Of a stretch of DNA of 64,000 nucleotides, positions 35,710 through 48,450 are shown one piece after another. Position numbers and translations under genes: made by a program. Source of the stretch: Cryptomeria japonica (lineage: Eukaryota > Streptophyta > Pinopsida > Cupressales > Cupressaceae); assembly GCF_030272615.1 (NCBI RefSeq), contig NC_081410.1, positions 569,367,152 to 569,431,151 of the forward strand, written 5' to 3'. The first letter of the stretch is position 1. Every line of letters starts with the position of its first letter. The notes under the pieces are model-generated. The model was not told the origin of the DNA, searched no databases, and was given only the letters and a program-made list of their open reading frames with translations.

Positions 35710-36634
35710 TATTGGCAATTGACACTCATTGGATTCATATACTGTCATTGATGGTAAAAAGATTCAACATGGCATCTTGGTTACTTGGCAACAAGATTCA
35801 TAAGGAAGCTTACACTGGCATACACTAGCACTAGGAAGCATTCACCAGTAGACACTGGCATTGGAGTATCTAGGGTTACACTAGCATCGACATCTAGCAC
35901 TTCAGTGAAGCCGACATTAGGCTTGGACCTAAAGGAATTTTTATTTGTAAAATTGTTTTGTAATTATTGTATAAGTCCGACATTGTATATCTTTTGTAAT
36001 GCATTGTAAGCTGACATAAGGCATATTGTTTGTGAAGGGTATATAGGTCAATCTGCTAGGTCATTTTGAATGGAAGTGACATAGGAGAATAATAGCAGAA
36101 CTATATGATGTGAAGTATATGTATGTAGATCATTTGCATGTGAATGTTATATTATGCAATGATCTATAGATAGTTTGGAAAGAATTTTTGGAGGAGAAGA
36201 GATATTGGTAGGGTTTATGAAATGATATAGAGAAGAACTATAACCCGAACTCTTTTTGGCATAGCAGATGCATTCTGTGAGTTCACCAACATTATTTTAT
36301 TTCAGCAAAAGCTTGTAGGAAGTGAGACTCTTTTTGTGGTGAGCAGTGTGCCTTCCTACATGTGCATGCACCCATTTTATGTAATACCCTTTCATATGGC
36401 CAGTGAACTAATATTGTGGGTCACAAATCCCACCATGGTTTTTCCTCTTTGAGGTTTTCCATGTATAAATTATGTGTGTTATGGTGTTCATTTATGTGGA
36501 TGGTTTATTTGCTTCAAGTTATATATTTCTTCATTTACCGGTTTATATGTGTATGTTATTAAAGGGTAAAATCATATCTTACTGGCAGAACACTGATTCA
36601 CCCTCGCCCCTCTTAGTGTTCTTGGATCCCAACA
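35710..36634 (+). repeat. B2 5' LTR
   Basis: The right end (...GGATCCCAACA, then the PBS) is certain. The left end (TATTGGCAATTGACACTCAT) is set by comparison with the minus-strand start of the B1 LTR (TGTTGGCATATGGACACTCC), with TG changed to TA. Shared blocks include GTCATTGATGG, GTGGGTCACAAATCCCACCA with a TTTTTCC tail, and TGTTATGGTGTTCAT. A TATA-like TATATAGG lies at 36040-36047. Confidence 0.8.
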
Positions 36635-36636
36635 AT

Positions 36637-36648
36637 TGGTATCAGAGC
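36637..36648 (+). promoter_or_regulatory. B2 primer-binding site (tRNA-iMet)
   Basis: TGGTATCAGAGC, two bases after the LTR end, the same spacing as in B1. Confidence 0.95.
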
Positions 36649-36708
36649 TTGGTACCTCAGAAGAAGTTTAACAGCTTTAAGAATATCCTAAAACCAGAAT
36701 CATTGAAC

Positions 36709-37845
36709 ATGGCTATGGAGAAGCAACTTGAGATGGCTCTTGAGGATTATGATGTTGAAAGAATGAAGAACATGAAACTGCAAGATGAATTGAATTATGC
36801 TAATGAATTCATTGTTATTCTACAAGAAAGGTTATCATTAGTTCAATCTAAGAGAAAGGAACTTTTGCAAAACCCAGATGATGAGGAGAAAAATACACTT
36901 AAAGAACAATGTTAGAAACCAAGTCAAGCAAACATGCTCATAAAGAATGAAATGCAAGACCTGACTATGAGGCTATCAAAAGATATTGAGGACAAAAAGA
37001 AGGAATATAATCTTGTTACATCTCTAAAGAACAAATTTGAAGAATGTGGCAGATTGACTCGCGAAAATAATCTATTGATAACTGATTTGGCACACTCCTA
37101 AAACAATGAACAAGAAATTGAAAGACAAACAACTACTCTGAGAGATGATCTGACTACTCCAAGTGAGTATAAAGAAAAATTTAGGATTAGTGTTGCATAA
37201 TTGGATAACTTAATAAAAAGACAAAGGAAGAATAATGACTCTAGAGGACTTGGATTTGTACAAGGTGAAAGCTCCGGTATTGCAAATAAAGATTAGACAA
37301 CCAGTATGCAGAACTCATCAGAACAGGGGAAACCGATAAGGAAATATAATTCTTATAAATTCAATGGTAGATGTTTTATGTGTAATAAATTTGGGCATAT
37401 GGCTAGACAATATAGAAATAGAGAAAATCAAAATTACAATTATGTTCTCGGTCAATGCACAAACTACAAGAAATATGGTCATAGATCAAAAGATTGTAGA
37501 ATGAATGTTAAATTTCATGCATGTGGAAAGTTTGGTCATTTGGATAATCAATGTAGGTCAAGGAATGACACAAGATATGTTAAAGAAATTCAAAAGAACA
37601 ATGCTACATGTTATGCATGCAACAAAATATGTCATATTGCTAAGTATTGCAGAAGCAAGACTGAACCGGTTAGCAATGATAAAGAAAACGAGAAAGAAAA
37701 GTAGAAGGTAGATGAAATACAACAAGATCACACCAAGAGATGGCTTAGAAATTCTAAAGAACCAAGTGGAGATGGATCTACACAAATAACTCCACCGGTA
37801 GAATAGAGCATTCCTACACTGGTAGGAAATTCCATCGGTAATTGA
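36709..37845 (+). pseudogene. B2 ORF1: coiled coil and zinc-knuckle protein
   Basis: The frame from ATG 36709 to TGA 37843 is 378 codons, nearly the length of B1 ORF1 (385), with no frameshift but several internal stops (e.g. TAG 36913). The coiled coil aligns well (EKQLEMALEDYDVERMKNMK). The four knuckles are recognisable: CFMCNKFGHMARQY (last Cys lost), CTNYKKYGHRSKDC (second Cys is Tyr), FHACGKFGHLDNQC (first Cys is Phe) and CYACNKICHIAKYC (complete ligands, Gly to Cys). Different knuckles are damaged here than in B1, which suggests that all four were intact in the ancestor. Confidence 0.85.
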
Positions 37846-38213
37846 GGCATACGCCTTAGGGGTTGGAAAATCTATTTAAAATCTTGCATATTCTTCAGAG
37901 GAGATCTGAAAGAGATTTGGAGAGTTGTCTTAATCATTGATGAAGGTTTACCTGGCATAAGACTGTGAAACTGGCATCCTGTAGGGTACATCATGAAGCA
38001 TTTATGACAGTGAAGGATTAGGGTTTACTTGTTGATAAAAGGAGAAAGTAAATTCATTTTCACTCACCCAACATTCAAGCAATCTAGAGTGAAGAAAAGG
38101 CAAATTTCAGACGATTAAGAGTGACCAAAGGAATTCTAAAAGGATTTCCAGCAATCATCAGAGAAGCAATTAAATCTTCACACCGACGATCATTTTTCAG
38201 GTATTTCTTCAAA
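37846..38213 (+). other. B2 spacer between ORF1 and ORF2
   Basis: About 370 bp with no supportable gene, in the same place as the B1 spacer (305 bp). Confidence 0.5.
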
Positions 38214-38393
38214 ATGGAATCTAGATCATCTGCTCCTACTTTCATTGCAAATCCCACCATTGTTGAAATTAAGGATAGGTTGAGACCCATTTTCAAGGAA
38301 GTTCCCCAGATAGATAAGAAGGAAGACTCTATGGGCGCATTCTCTAGGGTTCCTGATGATGTGATGTATGTTGAAAATGTGAGGGCATATATT
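38214..38393 (+). pseudogene. B2 ORF2, first fragment
   Basis: ATG 38214 starts MESRSSAPTFIANPTIVEIK, matching B1 MASTSAIEYIANPTVVEVIK. The frame is open to VENVRAYI at the C insertion. The last five bases (ATATT) are one TSD copy. Removing C gives ...RAYIHYTLEDLG, which aligns with B1 PRMYIHYNIEELG. Confidence 0.85.
38389..38393. repeat. Target-site duplication ATATT (left copy, C)
   Basis: Matches 56601-56605. Confidence 0.95.
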
Positions 38394-39859
38394 TGTAGAC
38401 ATATAAAAATGACCATATTCCTAAATGAATATTTTATGTTCATTTCTCTATTTAATTAAATCCAATTTAATTAAATTATCCACATTCCTCTATTTAATTA
38501 AGTAAATTACTCAATTTATTTAAATTAAATTCACTATACCCATTTAATGAATAAATCATTTTATTCAATTAAATACCCCCTATCCACTTTTAATTAAGTT
38601 CAAAGTTAATTAAATAGTTATCCTAAAAATGAATAAATCTAAATTATTCAATTTTCCCAAATTGCAACCAAATTGAATGAAAATCATTTAATTCAATTAA
38701 ATCCTATTATCCCTCCATCCACTTGCAAAATCCCAAACCCCTCCTAATCCCTTCTAGAATCTTCTAATCACTTCTAATTAACCTAAACTTTGTCACATCC
38801 CTAAGCAAAGGGAAGTCACTTCTCAAAACCTCAAAGTCTTTGATAACCATTAAAGGTTTTCAACCTTCAACCACTAAATGGCTCAAAGTCTTTGAAAACC
38901 ATTGAAGGCTTCCAACCTTCAACCACTTAATCCCCAAAGTCTCCAATAACCATTAATGGTTAACTCAAACCCTCCTACATGGTTAAAACATTTTTTTTGA
39001 CTCAACCTCTACCCAACCCAAAGGTCTCATCAGGCCATTAATGCTTTGACCATGATTATCTCTTAATCATTTGCACAAAGGTTTATCCTTGGATTAACTC
39101 TTAATCGAGTGGGTAATCTTAATCTGGACTTGACCTTTAGCCTTTAGATAACCATGAGGTCTTCTCAGGCCTTTAATGCCTCCAACCCCTTCTCTCAACC
39201 CAACCCTATGTTGACACTTGTCACCATTTCATTGGTGCAAATTGTGCACATGGATCCCCAACTTTCGAACTCAACCCTTGATTGAACCATTCAATCTTGA
39301 CCATCCATTGCCCTGGATATGCTATAAATAGAGCTCTCATTCCTCCATTTTCAACAATCATCTGTCAAATTTGAAGCATTACACTTATGCTCAAATTCTT
39401 TCAAGCTTTCTCATTTCATATATGCTCCTCATTTAGCCTCTTTTAGATCAGGAGTTAGACTAATATGCATGTTTAGAATAATTTCTTTATCATTTTAGCT
39501 CAATCATAGATTAAATATAGTATGCTAGGATAGTATTCATACTAATCTTGTCATCTTATCATTTAGTTTATTGCATTTCTAAGATCATACATAGCTTAAC
39601 ACATCTCATCCTAAAAACTATCAGTGCATCCCTCGTTCTTACATTTACCATCCCTAAACCATTTTGCTCAGTGATTTGAGAGAAAAAACATTGGTTTGAG
39701 GGACATTGTGAGATAGAGAACCATGGGACCCTCCTTGGGAAGCTGAGTAATACGTTATTACTCCATAGCTTGCACCAAGAAGTCATGTGTGTGTGTGTGG
39801 ACTAGTATATAACATAGTTTCACATATTGAATTCTACCAGCCCACTTTTCCCGCATACA
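38394..39859 (+). repeat. C 5' LTR (1466 bp)
   Basis: TGTAGACATATAAAAATGAC ... CCCGCATACA. It is AT-rich in its first 320 bp, with many TTAATTAAAT words. It has the same length as the 3' LTR. Confidence 0.97.
39323..39331 (+). promoter_or_regulatory. TATA box in C 5' LTR
   Basis: TATAAATAG, followed by AGCTCTCATTCC; the same box is at 56064-56072 in the 3' LTR. It is a good plant TATA match for the sense transcript. Confidence 0.75.
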
Positions 39860-39863
39860 TTTC

Positions 39864-39881
39864 TGGCGCCCACCGTGGGGC
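39864..39881 (+). promoter_or_regulatory. C primer-binding site
   Basis: TGGCGCCCACCGTGGGGC starts four bases after the LTR end. The TGGCGCCCACCGTGGGG form is common in Tat-group elements. I leave the tRNA unnamed because I could not check it. Confidence 0.8.
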
Positions 39882-39949
39882 CCGACCCCAAATAACAAAT
39901 TGGTTTTTCAAATTAATCACTTTTGCAGGTCCGCGGGAAACAGGAATCA

Positions 39950-41990
39950 ACGCGTGGGATACATTCCCTAGCACATCTAATTAACAGTCTAGTGCATCCC
40001 GCTTACTGTTTAGCGCGTGCGGTCTACACTCTAGCGCGTGGAAACCTTTTCGTAGCGCATGACTCCCTCTAACATTTTCCTATAGGTCTCGACATGGGTG
40101 AAACACAGAGTAGCGCATTCAATAACCAGAATAGTGCATACGATCCATAGTTCAGCACTTATAGACCATCATCCAGTGCGTGTATTTCAAACGTTAGCGC
40201 ATCATATTTCAAATTTCCTGTAGGACTCAGGGCGGGAAAGAGAAAAAGACAGAACAGCACTTCCAACACACAGAGTAGCGCATTCAGAAGACAAAGTAGC
40301 ACATTGGTCATTAATTTTAGCACATCAAACATATATTGTAGAGCGTACAGTCTGTTCTGTAGCGCATCACAAACAGAAAAAAAAATTAAAAAAAATTAAA
40401 AATAAAAAAATTTTGTAACCGAACTGAAATTTTAGACTTGTGGAAGTCCCCCAAATTCACTAACATTTTCCTTTTCTGGTTTGCTTGCAGGACTCTAACA
40501 AATTTCTTGCAGGTGGAGCAGACGCCTTTCCTTTTTAAACCGATTTCTTTTGTTGACTGCAAAATCGAACATTTGCTTTGTTGACCATTTCCTTTTCATA
40601 GATCAGAAAATCATTCTTTTAAGGTAAAATGAACACCATGTTTTTGTGGAGCAACATCTCCACATAGATTTTAGCACATCACTGATTTGAGAGGATAAAA
40701 TAAACCCAATTGATTTCTTTGTCTTAAAAGTGGAAGGAATATGCTCTCCCCTTAACTGGGTGATCAAAAATCCAGCCCACTCTTATAGCTTTCTTTAAAT
40801 TCAAGCATTAAAACCTTTAGCAGGTCTGCCTTCCCGAGGAGTTGCAATCAACTCTTAAAGTCGTTTATGGCTAGTGTGAAGGGAACGACCTAAGTGGGGA
40901 ATGACTTTGATGCCAAGAATTCCAACCCACTCTAATCAAATGTGGAAAGTGACGAAAGTCCTTTTCAACGGTTGCGCGCAGTGATTAGCCTTCCCCCAGT
41001 ATCCTTAAGATACGTAAAGCCTTTGTTCTAAAGGTTGGGAAGCCTCATGAGGGAGTTTATCACTGACGGCCGAACGGGAAGCCTGATTACGAACCATAGA
41101 AATAGAAACTTTGAGCCGAGTCAGTAACCAGACATTTATAACATCATAGTGCAAGGGTGGGGAAGAATCCACCCCCAAGATAACTACTCAACTGTTTGAG
41201 CTGACGGAGTATCGAGACTAGTGGGCTATGATGTTATTTATGACCCTTGACTAGAGAGTCTTTCTGAAGTATATTACTTGTATCCAAACCTGTTAAAACA
41301 TTGGAGATTTGAACACATCCTCGCAAGAACATACACTTTTTGTTAGATTAGGCAAAATGGTTGTACTTTTTGTGCCGTACTTGCATTTATTACTTTAGAA
41401 AATCATCCATCACACTTGAAAATTTCACAACAAAATTCAAAATCCACAAGAAATCAACCAAAAGGAAAAATAAGTGTAGTTTAGCGCATAAGAGAAATCT
41501 CTTAGAACGTGGAATACTTCTGTTAGCGCATTCAAACCTAAAATTAGCATGTTAGCCAAAAATAGTAGCGTTTTCATCTTAAGGCAAAATAGTGCAAAAT
41601 CCTTTAGTGCATCCCAACAACAGTCTAGCGTGTGGAAGCAACATCTCAACGCGTAGAAACCACGAATTAGCACATAAAGTCTAAAAGTTAGCGCGTAACA
41701 AGCCCAGGGTGGCGCTTAACTTTTCCAATTGTTAGACAACAATTTTCAAACAATCCGAACTGTAGCACGTGGAAGAAACAGCTTAGCGTGTGGAAACCAA
41801 ATTTTAGCACATAAAGTCAAACAATCAGCGCGTTGAAGACCCAGGATAGCGCATAACTTTTACATCAGTTAAACAACAATTTTCAATGAATCCAAACTTT
41901 AGCGCGTGTCTAGGGGTAGCTTAGCGCGTGTGCTTATTCTTTTAGCACATCGAGTAAATTAAGTAGTGCATGTAGGCTCTGGTCTAGCGT
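39950..41990 (+). repeat. Dispersed TAGCGCAT word array, sense orientation
   Basis: About 40 copies of T-A-G-C-G-C-(A/G)-T or one-step variants (TAGCACAT, TAGTGCAT, TAGCGTGT), spaced roughly 20-45 bases in two clusters, 39950-40380 and 41480-41990. Most variants are what C-to-T change at CpG would give. The unit around the word is not conserved, so this is a repeated word, not a classical tandem repeat. Confidence 0.85.
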
Positions 41991-42273
41991 GTGATCCAAG
42001 GCTGAAAAAGAGAGAGCAAAACCGAGAAATTTTTTGAAATTTTCAAAAACCTTTTAGAAACCTTTTTCATCAGACATCAGTTTTCATCAAAACAGAGTGA
42101 CAAAAACAAACCATTAAAACTTTTCTCAAGCTAAATCTGTGTCAAACAAAGTTGTCAGAATCCTAAACGAATCACGCAATAGAGGATGTCTCTCCTATCA
42201 TAATCCGGAAAAATTTCATCATTAGTATCAACCGAATCCTTTACCATCTTACGGATTTTTATCTCAAACACAC

Positions 42274-42633
42274 TTGTTTAAAATTTTCAAATTGTCAAAT
42301 CCAGTTTCCAGATCGGGAAGCTTTTATCCATATCATTTGACATGCTTTGTCATGAAGGGACATCTAAACCTTCACTCTGATAAAGTAAGATTTGAAATTT
42401 TCAAAAACAAGAATCAACTGAATCCAAACAAATCAAAGGAAACCATTGATCACTCATGCATGACTAATCCCCTTATTCTGAGAAGAAACAACAACCTAGT
42501 TTTTTTAAATTCATCAAGAGAAATAAATTTTTATATATCAATCGTCAACTCTTCAAATCTCATCGGGTATTCCTTCATCACGTCAAAAAGTATATCCAAA
42601 ACAAATCTAGCGAATTTGACAAAGAACCCTTGA
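42274..42633 (+). pseudogene. Possible ORF1 of C (119 codons)
   Basis: An open frame in the position where Tat/Ogre elements may have an ORF upstream of gag. It is Lys/Asn/Ser-rich, without recognisable domain or coiled coil. It could be chance in AT-rich leader sequence; there is no support beyond position and length. Confidence 0.25.
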
Positions 42634-42816
42634 AGACAAGAGCATACTGTCAAAAGTCTGCTTTTAATCAAACCATAAACCGCGACGGAAAGATCAGTCC
42701 AGCATTCTTACCCGACGCGTGCATCACATATAACACATCTCGACCAGAACCACCAACACCTGAGCAACACATCGAAGAAGATTTGATTCCTTTCATCACT
42801 GAAAGTTTCTACTAAA

Positions 42817-44985
42817 ATGCCTGTCACTCGCTCTCAACGAGACAAACAAAGCAAGACACACGCAGAATCAAGTATGAATCGAAGATTATCAAATCCTTTT
42901 GAAGTTCCGCCCGTCGAAGAGATTGAAATTACTGAAGCACTTCTTCGGGAATGTCAGGAAAACCCTTCCTTACAAAAACTTGTAGAAAAGCTCATGGAAA
43001 ATGACAAAGAAAAGTATCTGCTCATGCTTACAAGTAAAGGCGTTAAACTTCCTGAAGATTTCGATGCAAACATTTTTCAAACTGGGTCTCGACAATATAC
43101 ATATCAAGAATAACAAAGAGAAGAAGAAACTCACATACCTGAACAACACATTCTAGAACAACGCATACCAGAAATGCGTATACCTGAGCTCGAAACTCCA
43201 GAACAAAACATACCGTTTACCACACCTTTTCAGCTAAGAACAAATACGAGGGAAGAACTCTTCCCTCGGCAAGATAATGCGCCTTTGATTGCTCTTACCC
43301 AACAAATGCAAATGTTGCAAAGACAAATACAAGATATGCAACAAGGGACAACAGTACGGTATTCTTTAAACGAAATTTGTCCTTATCCATTTGATAGAAG
43401 ATTGAACATGGTGCGTTTTCCTCCAAACTCGGACATTCCCAAATTTGATAAATACGATGGGAAAAGTGATCCCCGGGATCATGTTCGAGAATTTTGCACA
43501 CTGAGCCTTGAATTCACTCATGATGACACCTATTTGATGAGGTTATTCCCCAGAAGCTTGGGAGGGCAAACCATGGAATGGTTATCCAAAATTTTGCCAC
43601 CTGTTAGATCATTTGATGAATTGGTTAACAAATTCATCACCCACTATTCCTACAACATCCAACATGCCATAACCATGCTAGATGTTTGCAACACCAAACA
43701 AAAGAACAATGAAACATTCATGGCGTTCCTTCAACACTGGTGATGCATGGTATCTAGATATCCTCGAGATATTCCTGAAAAGGAGAAAATGGAAATCTTC
43801 ATTGATAATTTGAATGGCGAAATGAGTTACAGACTAAAACTTCAATGCATACCATCTTTCACTAAATTGATTGAAAATGGCATTCAAGTAGAGGAAGCAT
43901 GTGTCAAAAAGGGAACACTCAAATTCTACAAGGAAGGAACAAACTCATCAAATTACAATAATCAGAACAACACCAACCTTGACAAATCTCGATTTTGGAC
44001 TCAAAACAAAAAAAAAGGCAACAATGAATCATATGATCCCAAATCTAAGCAACTCGTGCTTGCATTATCCGGAAATCCTCAAAATCTGAAAAATCCTAAA
44101 AATGCTACCCCCAGTGCTAACACATATGCACCAAACAATGATCAAGGACAACTCAACACGAACAACACCAACGATTCTCAAAGCAAAAACATGAATCCAG
44201 GACCTAACAACAATTCACACAACAACACGAACAGTTTCCAAAAGCGTATCTTCACACCACTGGGACAATCATTAGAATCCGCATTCAGAGAACTTTTGGC
44301 AAACAAGATTCTTTCTTTGCCTCCAATTAACAATTATGAACCCCTAATCAAACCACCTTGGTGGAATGATTCCCACTATTGTGATTTCCATCGCAACAAG
44401 GGTCATAGAACAAATGAATGCATGAGATTGAAACATATAATACAGGACATGATTGATCGAGGTGACTTAATGGTGGATGGTCTTAAAACAAATGGTGATC
44501 ACGGAGCCTTTAAAAATCCTCTCCCAAATTACAACAAAGATGGAGCATCAACTTCTGATGATACACAAGGAGCTCGTATTAATCACATCTACAACAACAC
44601 CATCAACTACATATCAGCTGAAGATCATCAAGTCAATGTCATCACCATTCGAGATCAGCATGATCATGAATCTGTCAATGTAACAACCCGAACTCAGAAA
44701 TATGTCTTGAAGGGACATACTGCACCTACAACTGCCACACCAAAAATCCAATATGACTTGGTTAGCCAAGTACGCAAAACTCCAGCTCAGATATCTATCC
44801 TGGAATTATTGAAACTATCACCAAAGCACAAAGACATATTGGAGCAAGCGCTATTGGAAACAAATGTACCTCAAAATCTAGATACAGACAAATTTCAAGC
44901 CATGGTCACCCATATGACAGGACCTCATAACCTCACCTTCTCAGAGCATGATAATACTTCCTTGAGTCATCCGCATAATACTCCT
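42817..44985 (+). pseudogene. C gag
   Basis: ATG 42817 starts MPVTRSQRDKQSKTHAES. It is open except for TAA 43111 and TGA 43741. The capsid region (about 43430-43890) reads IPKFDKYDGKSDPRDHVREF, then LGGQTMEWLSKILP and FDELVNKFITHY, the Retrotrans_gag domain. A zinc finger at 44380-44421 has the form CDFHRNKGHRTNEC (C-H-H-C, not C-C-H-C), as in other Tat elements. Between them is an Asn-rich low-complexity stretch. The segment KTPAQISILELLKLSPKHKD (about 44782) marks the end of gag before protease. It forms particle and packages RNA in the family; this copy is broken by two stops. Confidence 0.9.
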
Positions 44986-47097
44986 CTCCATATTGAAGTC
45001 ATTGTTTGCAAACACCGAGTAAAAAGAGTCTTAATAAATGGAGGAGCCGGACTTAATATATGTACTTTAAAGCTTATCCGTGCATTAGGCTTCTCAGAAG
45101 AATCTATTGATCCTTGCAAGAAAATTACCATAAAGGCATATGATGATGAGGAAAGATCCTCTAAAGGCATAGTGATATTACCTATTCAAGTAGGACCAGT
45201 ACAAAAGGATACTATATGTCAGGTCTTAGATATTGATCTCACTTACAATATCTTGTTAGGATGACCCTGGATACATGAAATGCAAGCAGTACCTTCTACA
45301 TATCACCAGTGTGTCAAGTTTTCTTATGATGGACAAGAAATCTCCATATCAGGTAATCACAATCCATTTCAACATTGCAACGCAATGGGGGCAGCCCAAG
45401 ATAGTTTAGTTCCTCATAATAGAGAAAAGCAGTGATCCTTGACATCAGATCTACAAATAGCAAAGCCCAACTCCTTATGGGAAGACTTCAAGCAGAAAAT
45501 GCAAATCAAAGACCAAGGCATGGAAGAATACTCTCTGGAGCCTTTATGTTTGGCAAAATTTCCAACCTCACCTAGATCGCATGGTTTACCTACTACATCA
45601 ACACTGGCTACTCAGCCCATCACTAAATTTAATGGTACCTTCATCCAATTGGGTACTCTAGCACATAAATCAGAAGACAAAGACGTTCTTAGCTGGTTAT
45701 ACAAAGATGAAGAAGAAAATCATAGAGTAGCCGCTCTGGACATTGTTCTACCAACGCACCTGTATGGAAAAGGCTACTTAATCATGAAGCAAATGGGATA
45801 TGGCGGTAAAGGACCTATTGGGAAATGCAAAGAAGGAGTCACTGAACCCATAGATCTTCCTTCACAACCTAGTAGAAACAAAGCAGGATTGGGTTATAAA
45901 ATCACATTCCTATTGAAATGACCGCCACACACAACTACAAAACCTCAATGGAAGGAAAAGAAGAAGTACAAAGAAGAATCCTGGCAGGAAGCACTTTTTG
46001 ACTCAGCAGAAACAATCCGCAAGGCACGGGAACGTCAAGATCAGAAGTTACATTAGGAAAAGCTTCTAAGTCACAAGAAGGCCCTATCTGCAGCAGTAGC
46101 TCATATTCAAACACCAATATCTCAAGAACAAATCATGTCATCTCTAGATATCGTTATTCCTCCCTGAGGAAGCACAGTCTATGAACAAATCCAGCAAGTA
46201 GAAGACAGATCTGATACAGAATCTACAAAAACCATCAAAATGGTATCCATCATCAAAGATTTGTTTTCACCATACAACACACCTGTTTATAGCACAAATA
46301 GAACCTGGGATGATGGCTATAAAACAGATTCCAATGAATATGAATGGGGTACTTGCTCCAATGCTACTACTGATATCCTGGATGATATTGATTCTATATC
46401 CCTTTCTCAGGAAGAACATAATGTAGAAGATAGACCTCTTGAATTTGGACCACAAAATATCTATGACGCCCAGGAAAGTGAATAGAAACATTATGAACAA
46501 GTCTATGTGGAAGATGATACCATCGAGGACCTTGATGAAATCCTAAATTTCTTTAAACCCAAGACGCATCACGATGAAAACTCTATCCTAACACTTACAG
46601 TAGCAGAGCTTGATCCGCCCAACGATTCCTTACCGCTTGTCTTTCCTGACCTCATCAACTGGGACGAACCTGAAACACATGATATACCAATTTTCTCAGA
46701 TGATGCATCTATTATCCATTACTTATGTACTGTAAATCCCGAAACAGGCTCTACCAGTGAACAAAATAACGATATCTATCAATCAGGGAGTGCCAAGTCT
46801 CTCAGTCGTAAAAATGAACCAAATAAAGAATCTAATACTGAAAACCAGTCAATGGCAGCTCTAGATCACAAAAAAGTAAAAATAAAGGACGCATCTGAGG
46901 GTGAAAACCTTTTTAAGGCACCTAACGATGGGAGACTTGACACTCTTCCTAAGCACTTTCATGAGCGATCACCCATTTTGATTGAGCCCACTCAATCAAT
47001 CAACATTGGTACCACAGAAGCAGCCAGGAACATACACCTTGCAGAATCTCTGACAGAGGAAGAAAGATCGACATTCATCATCTTCTTTAAAGGATAG
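44986..47097 (+). pseudogene. C protease, G-patch segment and acidic linker
   Basis: Same frame as gag. The protease region reads VLINGGAGLNICTLKLIRAL: the catalytic Asp of the usual D-G-G-A motif is Asn (codon AAT at 45037). The second hallmark is LTYNILLG, stop, PWIHEM at about 45250. At 45772-45915 GYLIMKQMGYGGKGPIGKCK followed by RNKAGLGYK is a clear G-patch, an RNA-binding motif also found next to protease in some retroviruses. A ~380-codon acidic linker follows to the pre-RT segment ending near 47097. Stops: TGA 45262, 45433, 45919, 46165; TAG 46054, 46483, 47095. Confidence 0.8.
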
Positions 47098-48450
47098 CAA
47101 ATCAACTTTGTTTGGTCATATCTTGATATGCCCGGAGTGGATCCACACTTAATCATGCATCACTTGTCCATTTCTACAGGAGTTAAGCCAGTCAAGCAGA
47201 AGCTACGAAAGATGAATCCACAGGTGGCACTCATGGTCAAAACTGAACTGAAGAAACTATTAGATGTCGGATTCATTCGACCCATTGACTATGCAGAATG
47301 GATTTCCAACATCGTTCCAGTATCAAAACCAGATGGTAGTATCAGAATATGCACTGACTTCAGAGACGTCAACAAGGCTTGCCCAAAGGATGACTTTCTT
47401 TTGCCCAGTATAGACATAATTGTAGATCTCACAGCAAGCCATGCAATGCTCTCACTAATGGACGGTTTCTTAGGCTATAATCAAATCAAGATAGCTCCTG
47501 AAGATCAAGATAAAACAGCGTTCACCTGTCCTTGGGGAACGTACTGTTGGAATGTTATGTCTTTTGGCTTAAATAATGCAGGGGCGACTTATCAAAGAGC
47601 AATGACCACAATATTCCATGACATGATGCACACATTTATGGAAGACTATGTGGATGATTTATTAGCTAAATCCTTCACTAGAGCTGAACATCTTGGCATC
47701 CTAACAAAGATTTTTGATCGATTGGAGAAATTCCAAGTCAGGCTTAACCCTAAGAAATGTGTCTTTGGGGTTACATCAGGCAAGTTACTAGGCTACATAG
47801 TCTCAGCTAAAGGTATTGAAGTAGATCCAGCAAAGGTACAAGCCATTATGGACATGCCACCACCATAGAATATCAGTCAACTCAGATCTCTACAGGGATG
47901 ACTTCAATCAATCAGGCGATTCATCGCTCAGCTAGCAGATAAAAGTCTCCCATTTAACCATTTACTACACAAAAATGTACCATTCAAATGGGAGGCTAAG
48001 TGTGCAGAATCTTTTTATCAAATCAAATAGTACCTGATGAATCCACCAGTTCTAGTACCACCAATCGCCAGAAAGCCACTTATTCTATATATCTCAACAA
48101 CAAATATTTCACTGGGGGCACTATTGGCACAAGAAGATCAACAAGGAAAGGAACGCGCTATATATTACATCAGTAGAACATTGAATGGCTATGAACTCAA
48201 CTATACATTCATTGAAAAGGCTTGCCTAACAGTGGTTTTTGCATCTCAGAAGTTCCGACATTACATGCTAGCACACACCATCAAGCTAGTAGCAAAAATT
48301 GATCCTCTCAAATATCTACTCAGCAAGGCCGCTCTTATAGGCCGATTGGCTAAATGGGTCATGATTCTTAGTGAATTCGACATCCAATACATAGAAAGAC
48401 GAGCCATCAAGGGACAAGCAATTGCAGATCAGTTGGCTGAAGCACCACTC
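47098..48450 (+). pseudogene. C reverse transcriptase and RNase H
   Basis: MPGVDPHLIMHHLSI, LLDVGFIRPIDYAEWISNIV, ICTDFRDVNKACPKDDFLLP, FGLNNAGATYQRAM and active site YVDD (47647-47658) give a complete RT core. The connection ends with PPP, stop 47866, and LQG, stop 47899. The first RNase H (LYISTTNISLGALLAQED, then YYISRTLNGYELNYTFIEKA) has Asn where the first catalytic Asp is expected, so it may already have been inactive in the parent. Stops: TAG 47866, TGA 47899, TAG 48028. Tandem RNase H domains are a Tat feature. Confidence 0.9.

Larger units (their letters stand above)
39882..42816 (+). other. C leader between PBS and gag
   Basis: 2.9 kb with no certain gene. From 39950 to 40380 and from 41480 to 41990 it is dominated by TAGCGCAT/TAGCGCGT words and decayed forms. 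Several pyrimidine-rich tracts ending in AG (near 39929, 40087, 40222, 40490 and 40512) look like splice acceptors. The segment 40650-41340 has neither and contains no supported ORF. Tat/Ogre elements can carry an extra ORF before gag; the only candidate is the frame at 42274-42633. Confidence 0.6.
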
